Source of the DNA: Candidatus Abyssobacteria bacterium SURF_5
Lineage (GTDB): Bacteria; Abyssobacteria; SURF-5
Assembly (NCBI GenBank): GCA_003598085.1
Contig: QZKU01000101.1
Span: 1 to 44,095 of the forward strand
Length of the DNA: 44,095 bases
Reading direction: 5' to 3'
Position numbers and translations under genes: made by a program. How positions within the stretch are numbered: the stretch's first letter is position 1; every line of letters begins with the position of its first letter. Positions 8,725 to 16,452 of this stretch are shown here, in pieces. The notes below the pieces were generated by a model that saw nothing but the letters and a program-made list of their open reading frames with translations, searched no databases and was not told where the DNA came from.

Positions 8725-9879
8725 CTACGGCATAGTGTCGCGGCCCTTCAGCAATTCATAGGCGATGTTGTTTCTCTGTATCTGGGCGGTGCCCCCGGCG
8801 ATTGTCCAGCCGCGCGCGAATCTGACCAGCCACTCCATCGGATATTCCTTCGAGTAGCCGTATCCGCCGTATATCTCGAGCGCCCTGTTGGTCACCTCGA
8901 CCGCCATCTCATTGGAGAACATTTTGGCGATGGCCGTCTCCAGACGCGACGGGAATCCGTCCTCGCCATTGATGAGGGCGCGATAGATGAGTAGCCGGGC
9001 CGCCTCGATCTTGACTTTCATCTCGGCGAGCATCCACTGGATGCCCTGGAACTTGCTGATCAGTTGGCCGAACTGCGCTCGCTCCTGCGAGTACTGCAAC
9101 GCCTTCTCGTAGGCGCACCGGGCGGTCACCAGCGACATGGTCGAGTTACCGCACCGCTCGGCGTTAAACGCCATCATCATTTTCTGGAACCCGTTGCGCT
9201 CGATGAGCACGTTCTCGGCGGGAACGATGGCATCCTCCATGAAAAGCTGATTCTGATTGATGCCCGCCATATTCGGCTCGGACTTGCCGATGACAAAGCC
9301 CGGCGTGTCCCGGTCGATGATGATGGCGCCGATCCCTTCAATTCCCTCGATCTCGCCGAACCGGCAGTACACCGCAAACGCCGTTGCGGTCTCGGCATTG
9401 CTGATGAAGCTTTTCGTGCCGTTTACTACATAATGGTCGCCGTTGCGGACGGCGCGGGTTGTCAGATGAGTCGCCGCCGAGCCGGCCTCCGGCTCGGTGA
9501 TCGAGATGGCCACATGCCCTTCTCCCCGGCAGACCGGCGGGATGTACTTCTGCTTCTGCCGCTCGGTCCCGTAACCCGCGATCGCCCTGATCGGGCCGAA
9601 GTTGGCGCCGAAGATGCTTTCGGCAAACAGCGGGTCGACCCTGCCGACTTCCTCCATAGCGATGATGGCGTCGACCGGGCTGCGCCCGCCGCCGCCGAAC
9701 TCCTCCGGAAGGGTCATTCCGAACAGGCCCATGTCGCGCATTTTATCCAGCAAGTTTCGGGGGATCGGCTCTCTGCCCTTGTCGCGGAAGCTGAAGGCGA
9801 CGGGACGGATGTCCCTTTCCGCGAAGGCGCGCACTGTCTTGCGGAGCATTTCCTGTTCTTCGTTCCACTTGAAATCCAT
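8725..9879 (-). CDS. Acyl-CoA dehydrogenase family protein
   Basis: This 384-aa flavoprotein is full length for the family. It shows an N-terminal helical domain, TEPEAGSA at 129-136, SFISNA, QERAQFG at 265-271, and the C-terminal EIYGGYGYSKEYP at 335-347. The start at MDFKW is chosen for its AAGGAGG site 7 bases upstream. In the usual IYEGT position, the catalytic Glu is replaced by Gly (I360-A-G-G-T364), while E241-R242 sits where isovaleryl-CoA and long-chain dehydrogenases carry their alternative catalytic base. It therefore probably uses E241. The substrate is unknown. It lies downstream of a gamma-CA-like gene and an SDR on the same strand, likely one operon for CoA-thioester metabolism. 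Confidence 0.9.
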   Translation of the reverse strand: MDFKWNEEQEMLRKTVRAFAERDIRPVAFSFRDKGREPIPRNLLDKMRDMGLFGMTLPEEFGGGGRSPVDAIIAMEEVGRVDPLFAESIFGANFGPIRAIAGYGTERQKQKYIPPVCRGEGHVAISITEPEAGSAATHLTTRAVRNGDHYVVNGTKSFISNAETATAFAVYCRFGEIEGIEGIGAIIIDRDTPGFVIGKSEPNMAGINQNQLFMEDAIVPAENVLIERNGFQKMMMAFNAERCGNSTMSLVTARCAYEKALQYSQERAQFGQLISKFQGIQWMLAEMKVKIEAARLLIYRALINGEDGFPSRLETAIAKMFSNEMAVEVTNRALEIYGGYGYSKEYPMEWLVRFARGWTIAGGTAQIQRNNIAYELLKGRDTMP

Positions 9880-10011
9880 TTTCCAGACCTCCTTGCTCTT
9901 GGTTCGCCGCCGTCCTGGCGCGCGTATCACAAGGCCACCGCTTTCCAGCGGGATATCAATTGTTGTCGACAAGCGCTGTCATCAACCCGTTTGTCTTTCC
10001 GAACTGATGGT

Positions 10012-10521
10012 TTACCCTCCCCTGTGCGAGCGGAATTTGCCATCATGATAATCTATCACGAGCTTCCTGTAAACATTACATGCGATTTCCGAATACTGCT
10101 TTTCTTCCTCTGTGGCCTCACGGATTCTCTTCGCCGGAACGCCCATTATCAGTGAACCGTTATCGAATGTCTGGTTGTAGGTTATCAGCGAGTGCGCGCC
10201 GACAACGCAGCGTTCGCCCAGAGCCACCCCCGACATCACTGTTGAATTCATGCCTATCATGGTCTTATCACCGATCCGGCACGACCTCAGAACGCATCCG
10301 TGTCCCACGGTCACGTGTGCTCCGACGACGACGGGCGCGCCGAGGTCGCTGTGAATGACGCAATTATCCTGAATATTGGAATCCTCGCCTATCAGCACCG
10401 CGCCCTCGTCTCCCCGGATTACGGCGCCGAACCAAATACTTGAGCCGGGCCCTATCTCGACGTCGCCCCAGATTTGAGCTCCCTCAGCCACAAAAACCGT
10501 CGGATGAATTCTGGGTTCCAT
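10012..10521 (-). CDS. Gamma-carbonic-anhydrase-like hexapeptide-repeat protein
   Basis: This 169-aa left-handed beta-helix protein is built of hexapeptide repeats (for example IGPGSS, IGEDSN, IGDKTM), as in the YrdA/PaaY/CaiE group. Two of the three expected zinc-ligand histidines are present (H57 in NCVIHSD and H74 in VTVGHG). The third, which lies five residues after H74 in the family, is Arg (R79). Zinc-dependent hydratase activity is therefore doubtful, though another ligand or a thioesterase-like role is possible. It sits 132 bases before the acyl-CoA dehydrogenase start and 96 bases after the SDR stop, all on the - strand, so an association with CoA-ester metabolism is plausible (PaaY-like proteins hydrolyse CoA esters). 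Confidence 0.85.
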   Translation of the reverse strand: MEPRIHPTVFVAEGAQIWGDVEIGPGSSIWFGAVIRGDEGAVLIGEDSNIQDNCVIHSDLGAPVVVGAHVTVGHGCVLRSCRIGDKTMIGMNSTVMSGVALGERCVVGAHSLITYNQTFDNGSLIMGVPAKRIREATEEEKQYSEIACNVYRKLVIDYHDGKFRSHRGG

Positions 10522-10617
10522 TCTTGGTGTCTCCTCCCGGCTCCTTGCGACACGTTCTGCAGTGCGAATATGGATCTGCGATGCGTGATAAACGATGCGA
10601 ACCCGGCATATTTCGGT

Positions 10618-11415
10618 TCAACTCTTCAGCGATTGTCCGCCGTCAACGACAATTGCTGTGCCGGTTATGAATTTTGCCTCATCCGACGCGAGGAACAGAG
10701 CGGCATATGCGACGTCCCATGCGTCACCCATGTGGTTCATCGGAACGGCCGTATTGCGCATGCGGATCAAATCGTCTCTATCCATTCCTGTCCGCTCCAG
10801 AATGGCCTCGATCGCCATTGGGGTATTGATGAAGCCGGGCATGATGCAGTTGCAGCGAACGCCCCGGTGTGCGTACTGCATTGCGATATCGCGCGTGAGG
10901 CCGTTGACGCCCGCCTTTGACGCGGTATATGCGACATACGGATACGGCGCGCAGCGGACCGCCGCCAGGGACGAGATGTTGACGATGGCGCCGCTTCCCT
11001 GTTTCTCCATGTAAGGAAGGACGTGCTTGCACGTAAGAAACATGCCCTTGAGATTAGTGCCGAAGACCTTGTCCCAGTCCTCTTCGCTTAACTCGACCGG
11101 GCCGCCTCCCTCGCCGATACCGACGTTGTTGTGGAGGATATCAATCCTGCCGTAGGTCTCGGCGCATGTGTCGGCCATGCGCTTGCAGTCGGCCGATTTG
11201 GTTATGTCGGCGCCGAATGCAAACGACTCGCCGCCATCGTCATCAATCATCTTCTTCGTTTCCATGGCCGACTCGAGCCGGTAATCCACCAGCATCACCT
11301 TTGCACCCTCGCGCGCGAAAAGGATTGCCGTTGCCCTGCCGTTGCCCATGGTCTCACCGGGTGTTGAACCCGCACCGACCACAATCGCGACCTTTCCTCT
11401 CAAGCGTTGACACAT
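10618..11415 (-). CDS. Short-chain dehydrogenase/reductase
   Basis: This 265-aa protein has a classical SDR layout: G14-A-G at the nucleotide-binding turn with an extended Gly-rich loop (STPGETMGNG), D44 after the second strand, N96-N97-V-G99, S148/S149, and Y163-x3-K167. The extended loop is typical of a subgroup annotated as 3-oxoacyl-ACP reductase-like or alcohol dehydrogenases of CoA pathways. The acidic D44 suggests NAD(H) preference. An AGGAG site lies about 7 bases before the ATG. It is the first gene of a probable three-gene operon with the hexapeptide protein and the acyl-CoA dehydrogenase, so a beta-oxidation-like step is likely. The substrate cannot be told from sequence. Confidence 0.9.
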   Translation of the reverse strand: MCQRLRGKVAIVVGAGSTPGETMGNGRATAILFAREGAKVMLVDYRLESAMETKKMIDDDGGESFAFGADITKSADCKRMADTCAETYGRIDILHNNVGIGEGGGPVELSEEDWDKVFGTNLKGMFLTCKHVLPYMEKQGSGAIVNISSLAAVRCAPYPYVAYTASKAGVNGLTRDIAMQYAHRGVRCNCIMPGFINTPMAIEAILERTGMDRDDLIRMRNTAVPMNHMGDAWDVAYAALFLASDEAKFITGTAIVVDGGQSLKS

Positions 11416-11916
11416 GATTGTTTCTCCTGGAAAAGCTGTGCCTGATTCAGAGTCACTTGTTCAACTCCCGCACGGTGGGTTTGCCCGATACAACGTCTTT
11501 CGGGCACGGTCCCGCGAAGCGCGGGATGCCCGTACGAGGGGCATTTTATCAGGTTTCAATAATCCATGTGAATCTGTGCGCTTCCGTGGCTTTGAATTAG
11601 TTCAACGTTCAAGGTTCAAAGTTCAAAGTTGGAAGAGAGAAGGGCAGATAACAGTCCACAGTCTTCCTGCGAAATGCGGGATGTAAGACTGACGGTTTCA
11701 AAGGGGGATCCTTCGGCTGCGCTCAGGATGACCCCGCGAGGCGCGGTCAGGGAAAATGCAGGCAAGATGCCTGCGCTACGTATTGAAGATGGTTCCAGGT
11801 TCCAGGTTTCGGGTTTCGAGTTGGCGGGTGTAGATGTTGCAATCGGGCGGGTTTGAAACCCGCCCCTACAGATTCGGTGACCAAGGACTGGTGTGTCCTA
11901 TGTGCCGCTTTCCCGC
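11416..11916. repeat. Third mosaic repeat stretch with strong hairpins
   Basis: There is no credible gene between the SDR and the glycyl-radical gene. The stretch contains a second copy of the 8658-8697 hairpin unit (11497-11535, differing at only a few bases), GTTCAAAG tandem pieces (about 11600-11630), and the TTCGGCTGCGCTCAGGATGA piece (about 11710). It also holds the AATGCAGGCAAGATGCCTGCG block (about 11755). Confidence 0.75.
11845..11865. repeat. Perfect 10-bp hairpin, repeat-derived
   Basis: GGGCGGGTTT and AAACCCGCCC flank a single G, giving a perfect 10-bp palindrome. It starts 52 bases past the stop of the glycyl-radical gene (read on the - strand). No T-tract follows, so a factor-independent terminator is not supported; a mobile repeat unit is more likely. 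Confidence 0.6.
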
Positions 11917-14328
11917 TCAGAAACACTGGCTGGTGCGCGCGATTATTGAATCCTGCAAGCCTTTGGACAGATCAACAAAATAGGCGCTGTAGCCGGCCAC
12001 GCGCACCAGAAGGTCCTGATATTTCTCCGGGTTTTTTTGCGCATCCAGGAGCTTCTCTCGGTCCACCACATTGAACTGAATATGGCTGATGCCGAGATCG
12101 CCCCACGACCGGATGTAATCCATGAAGACTTCTTTCATGTTGCCTTCGAGCGCCTGCGGCAGGAATTTCTGGTTCAACAAATGATTGTAGGTTTTCACGG
12201 TGCTGATCTTGGAAGCTGATTTCAGTACGGCCGTCGGCCCGTGCCGATCCATGCCGAAAACCGGCGCAAGCGTCGAGTCGGATAACGGTGTGCCGGCGCA
12301 ACGCCCTTCCGGAGTCGCCGGAACGGTAGCGCCAGCGGCGTAAGTCGCCGAGATGCCGCTGCCATCGCCCCGACACGCGTACCCGAAGCGCGTCTTGGCT
12401 TTCGCCATCGCCTCGGCTGTCCGGTGGTGAATCTCCGCCGCGACCGCGTCGGCATAGTCGTCGTCGTTGCCGTACTTGGGCGCATGCGCCATCAATTGGC
12501 GCACTTGCTCATATCCTTTCCAGTTCGCGGCCATCGCCTCAAGAAGAGTCTTCATCGAGACCTTCCTGTCTTCAAAGACGTTTTTCTTTATCGCGGTAAT
12601 CGCGTCCGCCACATTTGTCGGGCCGATGATGATGCACATGTGGGAGACCGGCGAAGGATAATCGAACTTCTTGCACTCTTTTCCCTGCTCGATGCAGCCT
12701 TCAAGAAGAGCGGAATAGAATGGCCGCGGCAGATACTTTTCGTGCAGTGCATGCGAGATGTTTTCGAGGGCGCAGAGGCGTCTGGCGAAAAACTCCACCT
12801 GTGTTATGTAAGCGCCGATCAAATCGTCGACCGATTTGAAGGTCAGCGGGTCCGGTGTCCGCGCGCCCACTTGGACGTCGTCCGACCATTGGCTCCTGCC
12901 CTGATTCAGGGCGTACCAGAGAGCAAGCGGCAGAACCAGTCCGCCGTAGGCCTTGCGGGAGACATTCTTGCCCGGTATCTCCAGATAGACGCAGCCGGTT
13001 ATCGCATAGTCGTTCGCGTCTTTTTCCGGAACGTCCCACTGCGCAAGCAAGGGCAGTATCGCTTTATCATTAAAGAAAGAGGGATAGCCGATTCCCGTCT
13101 TGATTACGTCAACCGCCTTCGACAGAAGCGCGCGCGGCGTGTTCTCATGATACCGCAGCGCGATGGTCGGCTCGGGCGACCGCATCATTTGCGCGCATTC
13201 CAGAACGAGGTAGGTCATCTCGTTCGTGACGTCGTTGCCCTCATCATCCAGCCCGCCGAGAGTGATCGCCTGCAGGGAAGCCACGCCCCCGTAAATAGAG
13301 GATAACGTGGGCGAATAGATCAAGCCGAGCTCATGGAATTTCACCCAGAGAAGCTGCAGCAGCTCGAGCGCCTTCTCGCGCGTGATCTTCCCGCTCTTGA
13401 GATCATTCTCATAATAGGGGCCGAAAACCTTATCGAAGCGCACGCCGATGCCCAGAGTGGAGTATTCGATGTAACGAACCACATGAAGCAGGAAAAAGGA
13501 CTGAAGGGCTTCATGCAGGGTCCGCGGCGGATATTCCGGAACTCGATCGCATATCTCCGCGATTTCCTCGAGGCGCGCCTTATGCTCCGCGTCGGCGGCC
13601 TGCGCCGCCTTCTTGCGAGCGAGGTCTCGATAGCGGTGAGCGTAGTTGATCACAGCCTCAAGGGCGATAACGACAGCCTGAAGGAAATCCTTTTGATCGA
13701 CATAATCCAGCGGCACCGTGCGATCGATCTGCGCCAGCCTCGCCTGTGCTTCTTCGATAAGACCCCTGACGCCCACCCGAAAGACTTTTTCGTAATCCGG
13801 GATTCCCAGCTCCGACCAGTGAGACCACGTCGCGGCGCCGCTATCGGGAAGTCTCCATGCCCCCAGCACCTTGCCCGTGAACGTCCTCTGTTGGATATCG
13901 CTCATGGACTTGCCGTCCCAGTAGGCTATCAGTTCATCCAGCGTTTTTCGGCCGGCATCGTCCAGCAGGGTCCGGCCCTCTTCCTCGTTCACGATCCGCC
14001 TCACCGAGCGCCATGCCATGTCTATTCCGAAGTAGAGGCCGTGCGGGGTGGAAACATTATTCCCGACGATCCGCTCATGATCCTGAATATACAGTTCCAT
14101 CCTGGAGAGAATCCGTTCGAGCGCCCTGGCGCGGCGGATGACCATGGGCCGGCCCTCGGTCTCTTTGTATGACTCTGTCAGGAGAACGGAGCGCTGCAAA
14201 TCGATTTTGATCTCCGGGCGGTACATGCCCCTGTCTGCGTCCTCTTTCCTGCCGCCCTGTCGTATGTTGCGCACCGCTTTCTTGGTTATTTTCGACCTTA
14301 TGTAGTCCGCGCTTAAGGCTGGAGACAT
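11917..14328 (-). CDS. Glycyl-radical enzyme, pyruvate-formate-lyase superfamily
   Basis: This 803-aa enzyme has both PFL-superfamily hallmarks. The thiyl-radical cysteine C446 is in ITGCVYLEIPG, and the C-terminal glycyl-radical loop is VRVAGYSAYF with G779. The start at MSPAL follows an AAGGAGG site 6 bases upstream; the longer frame upstream lacks one. In dehydratase and lyase subfamilies the Cys is usually followed by V-E (a general base at +2). Here E is at +4 (E450), so the subfamily and substrate stay open. The enzyme is oxygen-sensitive and needs a radical-SAM activase, which is not in the window. It is transcribed alone on the - strand, divergent from an amidohydrolase. Being full length with both radical sites intact, it is probably active. 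Confidence 0.88.
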   Translation of the reverse strand: MSPALSADYIRSKITKKAVRNIRQGGRKEDADRGMYRPEIKIDLQRSVLLTESYKETEGRPMVIRRARALERILSRMELYIQDHERIVGNNVSTPHGLYFGIDMAWRSVRRIVNEEEGRTLLDDAGRKTLDELIAYWDGKSMSDIQQRTFTGKVLGAWRLPDSGAATWSHWSELGIPDYEKVFRVGVRGLIEEAQARLAQIDRTVPLDYVDQKDFLQAVVIALEAVINYAHRYRDLARKKAAQAADAEHKARLEEIAEICDRVPEYPPRTLHEALQSFFLLHVVRYIEYSTLGIGVRFDKVFGPYYENDLKSGKITREKALELLQLLWVKFHELGLIYSPTLSSIYGGVASLQAITLGGLDDEGNDVTNEMTYLVLECAQMMRSPEPTIALRYHENTPRALLSKAVDVIKTGIGYPSFFNDKAILPLLAQWDVPEKDANDYAITGCVYLEIPGKNVSRKAYGGLVLPLALWYALNQGRSQWSDDVQVGARTPDPLTFKSVDDLIGAYITQVEFFARRLCALENISHALHEKYLPRPFYSALLEGCIEQGKECKKFDYPSPVSHMCIIIGPTNVADAITAIKKNVFEDRKVSMKTLLEAMAANWKGYEQVRQLMAHAPKYGNDDDYADAVAAEIHHRTAEAMAKAKTRFGYACRGDGSGISATYAAGATVPATPEGRCAGTPLSDSTLAPVFGMDRHGPTAVLKSASKISTVKTYNHLLNQKFLPQALEGNMKEVFMDYIRSWGDLGISHIQFNVVDREKLLDAQKNPEKYQDLLVRVAGYSAYFVDLSKGLQDSIIARTSQCF

Positions 14329-14464
14329 GATAATCCTCCTTGGCTTTGCCTGCGACTTTGATGGAGGCGCCCTTATGAGCAGATTATACGCGGCTTTTGA
14401 ATCGCATGCAAGCAGAGAAAGATATAAGAACACCTTCAACGGCAATTCCTCCGCGTTCGGCCAT

Positions 14465-14493
14465 TTGACTCTTATTTGTATCGGAAGTAGAAT
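14465..14493 (+). promoter_or_regulatory. Sigma-70-type promoter upstream of the amidohydrolase gene
   Basis: TTGACT (14465-14470), a 17-base spacer, and TAGAAT (14488-14493) match the consensus at 5 of 6 positions in each box. The box pair lies about 75 bases before the chosen amidohydrolase start, in the region between it and the divergent glycyl-radical gene. Confidence 0.5.
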
Positions 14494-14567
14494 TGTTTCT
14501 CATTGACAAACGTACCAAGCCGAGAAGAGACGAGAATGGATATTATGGATATCGAGGATGGATACTA

Positions 14568-16253
14568 ATGACCGGACTCCGGAAGTTTTCAAGGAAAGAA
14601 GCGCTATCGATCATGGGTGCATCTACACTCTTGCCGTTCTTGTTGAGCGGACAGAGGCAGGCATCCGCCGCAGATTTCGAGGCTAAATCTCCCACGCATT
14701 TTGTGGATGATTATCTTCCCGGCGCCGATTCCCGTGTCGAACTCAAGAATGGAAGGTTTATCGATGTCTATAACGGACGCTATCTTGAGGCTGGAACCAG
14801 CATAATCATCGAAGGCGGGAAAATCGCCGAAATATGCAGCTCACAGAATTCTTCTGGCTCCGCCGGCGCCGCTTTCAGCATCGACCTGAAAGGCAGAACC
14901 GTGCTTCCGGCGCTTTTTAACACGCACTGTCATATCGGCATGACCTTTCCGTCGCGCGTGATGAGCTTCCAAGACTTGATGCTCACCCGGAAATATCACG
15001 AACGGCAGATAGCCTTGAACATGAGCGGATGCCTCGCCCACGGCATCACCAACATCCGGGACGCCTGGCTGCCGGACCTGCGACTGACGAGGTCGCTCAA
15101 GGAGAGGATTTCCCGCGGTACGATGCGAGGCCCGCGGATTCTGCAATCGGTGGTGGTCGGTCCGCCGGAAGGATACCTGACCGGACATGTGGGCTTCATC
15201 GACGGGTTCATGCAATTGCTCCTCAAATTTCCATTTGTCGATTATGAGGAACCCGAGGCCGGGGGCGTGCTGTTTCCGATTGATGCAAGCGAGCAGCAGG
15301 TCAGGGATGCCGTGAACAGGGCGGTGGACGAGCGCGGCGCCGAATGCATCAAGATTGGAGAGCAGCGCGAGAATATGATTGATTACCAGCCGACTTTGAC
15401 GATCATGACAAGGCAACAACTGGCAGCCATCGCAGATCAGTCGCGCAAGAGGGGCCTGAAAAGTACGATGCATCATGTTTCCGTGGAATCGTTTCGCCGG
15501 GGAGTGGAATGCGGAGTATCCTCGCTTGCTCATGCTCCGTTTGATGACAAATTGACTGAGGCCGATATCCAAATGTTTAATGCATCGGACTGCTTTTTGG
15601 AGCCAACGGCGACCGTCGCATATGATTTATGCTGGAAAATCAAGGATGATCCGGTATCTGATCATCCTCAAATGGATTCGATAACTCGTTTCAGGGCCGC
15701 CAATCTTTCGGAGCTTGCCGACGAATATTGGGCGAACGGATTGAGCCGCAGCGTGAAAGAAGCCTCCGCCAGAATTGCGGAAGGAAAGCTCAAAAGCCTG
15801 GGCTTTTTCGATGTCACGGATTTCTACAAGTATTTTTCTCCCGTGATCGTGAACGGCGGTGAAAATGTGCGCATGCTGTATGAAAGCGGAGCCATTATGG
15901 CGGCTGGAAATGACGGCGGCGTTCCCATGGGCACTCCGGCCATGATTGGACATGAAATCAACATGCTGGATTTTACGTTGAACAACGATTCCGGTCAAAA
16001 CAAATTTCACGGGGCCGACGCCGTCAGAATAGCCACCATCAACAGCGCACGCGCGCTGGGGCTGGAAGATAAATTCGGCTCGATCGAGGCAGGCAAGATT
16101 GCGGACCTCGCAATAGTCGACGGAGACCCTCTTGAAGACGTTCACGTAATCGGCGCGCGAGTCGCTGCCCTCTTCATGGACGGCAAGCTCACGATAAATA
16201 ATTGCAACCTTGAAGTTGAAATTGGCGATCGACCACGTTCGCTGTCGCAGTGA
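14568..16253 (+). CDS. Exported amidohydrolase-family metallohydrolase
   Basis: This 561-aa protein begins with a basic segment (RKFSRKEA) and a hydrophobic stretch ending near A-S-A-A, resembling a Tat or Sec export signal. Only one Arg pair of the twin-Arg motif is imperfectly kept. The catalytic barrel follows with T-H120-C-H122, a possible bridging Lys in CIKIGEQ, histidines in TMHHVS and SLAHAPFD, and the active-site Asp in AAGNDGG. Near the C-terminus is the family's [21 protein letters not shown] segment. The closest layout is imidazolonepropionase or prolidase-like hydrolases acting on cyclic amides or peptides; the substrate is unknown. I chose the ATG at 14568 because GAGG lies about 9 bases upstream and the signal peptide then starts normally. 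The stop is 199 bases before leuS. Confidence 0.82.
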   Translation: MTGLRKFSRKEALSIMGASTLLPFLLSGQRQASAADFEAKSPTHFVDDYLPGADSRVELKNGRFIDVYNGRYLEAGTSIIIEGGKIAEICSSQNSSGSAGAAFSIDLKGRTVLPALFNTHCHIGMTFPSRVMSFQDLMLTRKYHERQIALNMSGCLAHGITNIRDAWLPDLRLTRSLKERISRGTMRGPRILQSVVVGPPEGYLTGHVGFIDGFMQLLLKFPFVDYEEPEAGGVLFPIDASEQQVRDAVNRAVDERGAECIKIGEQRENMIDYQPTLTIMTRQQLAAIADQSRKRGLKSTMHHVSVESFRRGVECGVSSLAHAPFDDKLTEADIQMFNASDCFLEPTATVAYDLCWKIKDDPVSDHPQMDSITRFRAANLSELADEYWANGLSRSVKEASARIAEGKLKSLGFFDVTDFYKYFSPVIVNGGENVRMLYESGAIMAAGNDGGVPMGTPAMIGHEINMLDFTLNNDSGQNKFHGADAVRIATINSARALGLEDKFGSIEAGKIADLAIVDGDPLEDVHVIGARVAALFMDGKLTINNCNLEVEIGDRPRSLSQ

Positions 16254-16359
16254 TATTCCCCCAGGAAGCGCCTGGACACCATTTCAATTTAATCCATTTG
16301 TTCGTCATGTGTTCCATTTAATTTCCGCAATTTCGCAAACGCACCAAGTTGATGATTTC

Positions 16360-16388
16360 TTGCTAAAAGAGCCGAAATATGGTACATT
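16360..16388 (+). promoter_or_regulatory. Possible promoter for the leuS-cell wall gene unit
   Basis: TTGCTA (16360-16365), a 17-base spacer, and TACATT (16383-16388) match 4 of 6 consensus bases each. It lies about 65 bases before the leuS start, in the only sizeable gap ahead of the long operon. The match is moderate. Confidence 0.3.
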
Positions 16389-16452
16389 AAAGCCTTGTAA
16401 GGGTTTTTTTGTCAAAGATATAGAAAGAAAAGCAGGCGATCAAGATTTGCTG

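Noticed and set aside
9064-10155. 363-codon + strand frame over the acyl-CoA dehydrogenase gene
   Set aside because: It is antisense to a conserved flavoprotein and part of the hexapeptide gene; composition is Arg/His-rich as typical of shadow frames.
11845-11865. Perfect hairpin as a rho-independent terminator of the glycyl-radical gene
   Set aside because: No T-tract follows on the transcript strand and it lies inside a repeat mosaic, so a repeat unit is the better reading.
12424-13305. 293-codon + strand frame over the glycyl-radical gene
   Set aside because: It is antisense to an intact enzyme with both radical sites; no family features.
14503-14546. TTGACA at 14503 with TATTAT at 14541 as a promoter
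   Set aside because: The 32-base spacing is far too long; the TTGACT/TAGAAT pair just upstream has the right 17-base spacing.
16210-16452. Upstream extension of the leuS frame
   Set aside because: It overlaps the amidohydrolase end, has no family similarity, and the LeuRS N-terminus begins at 16453.
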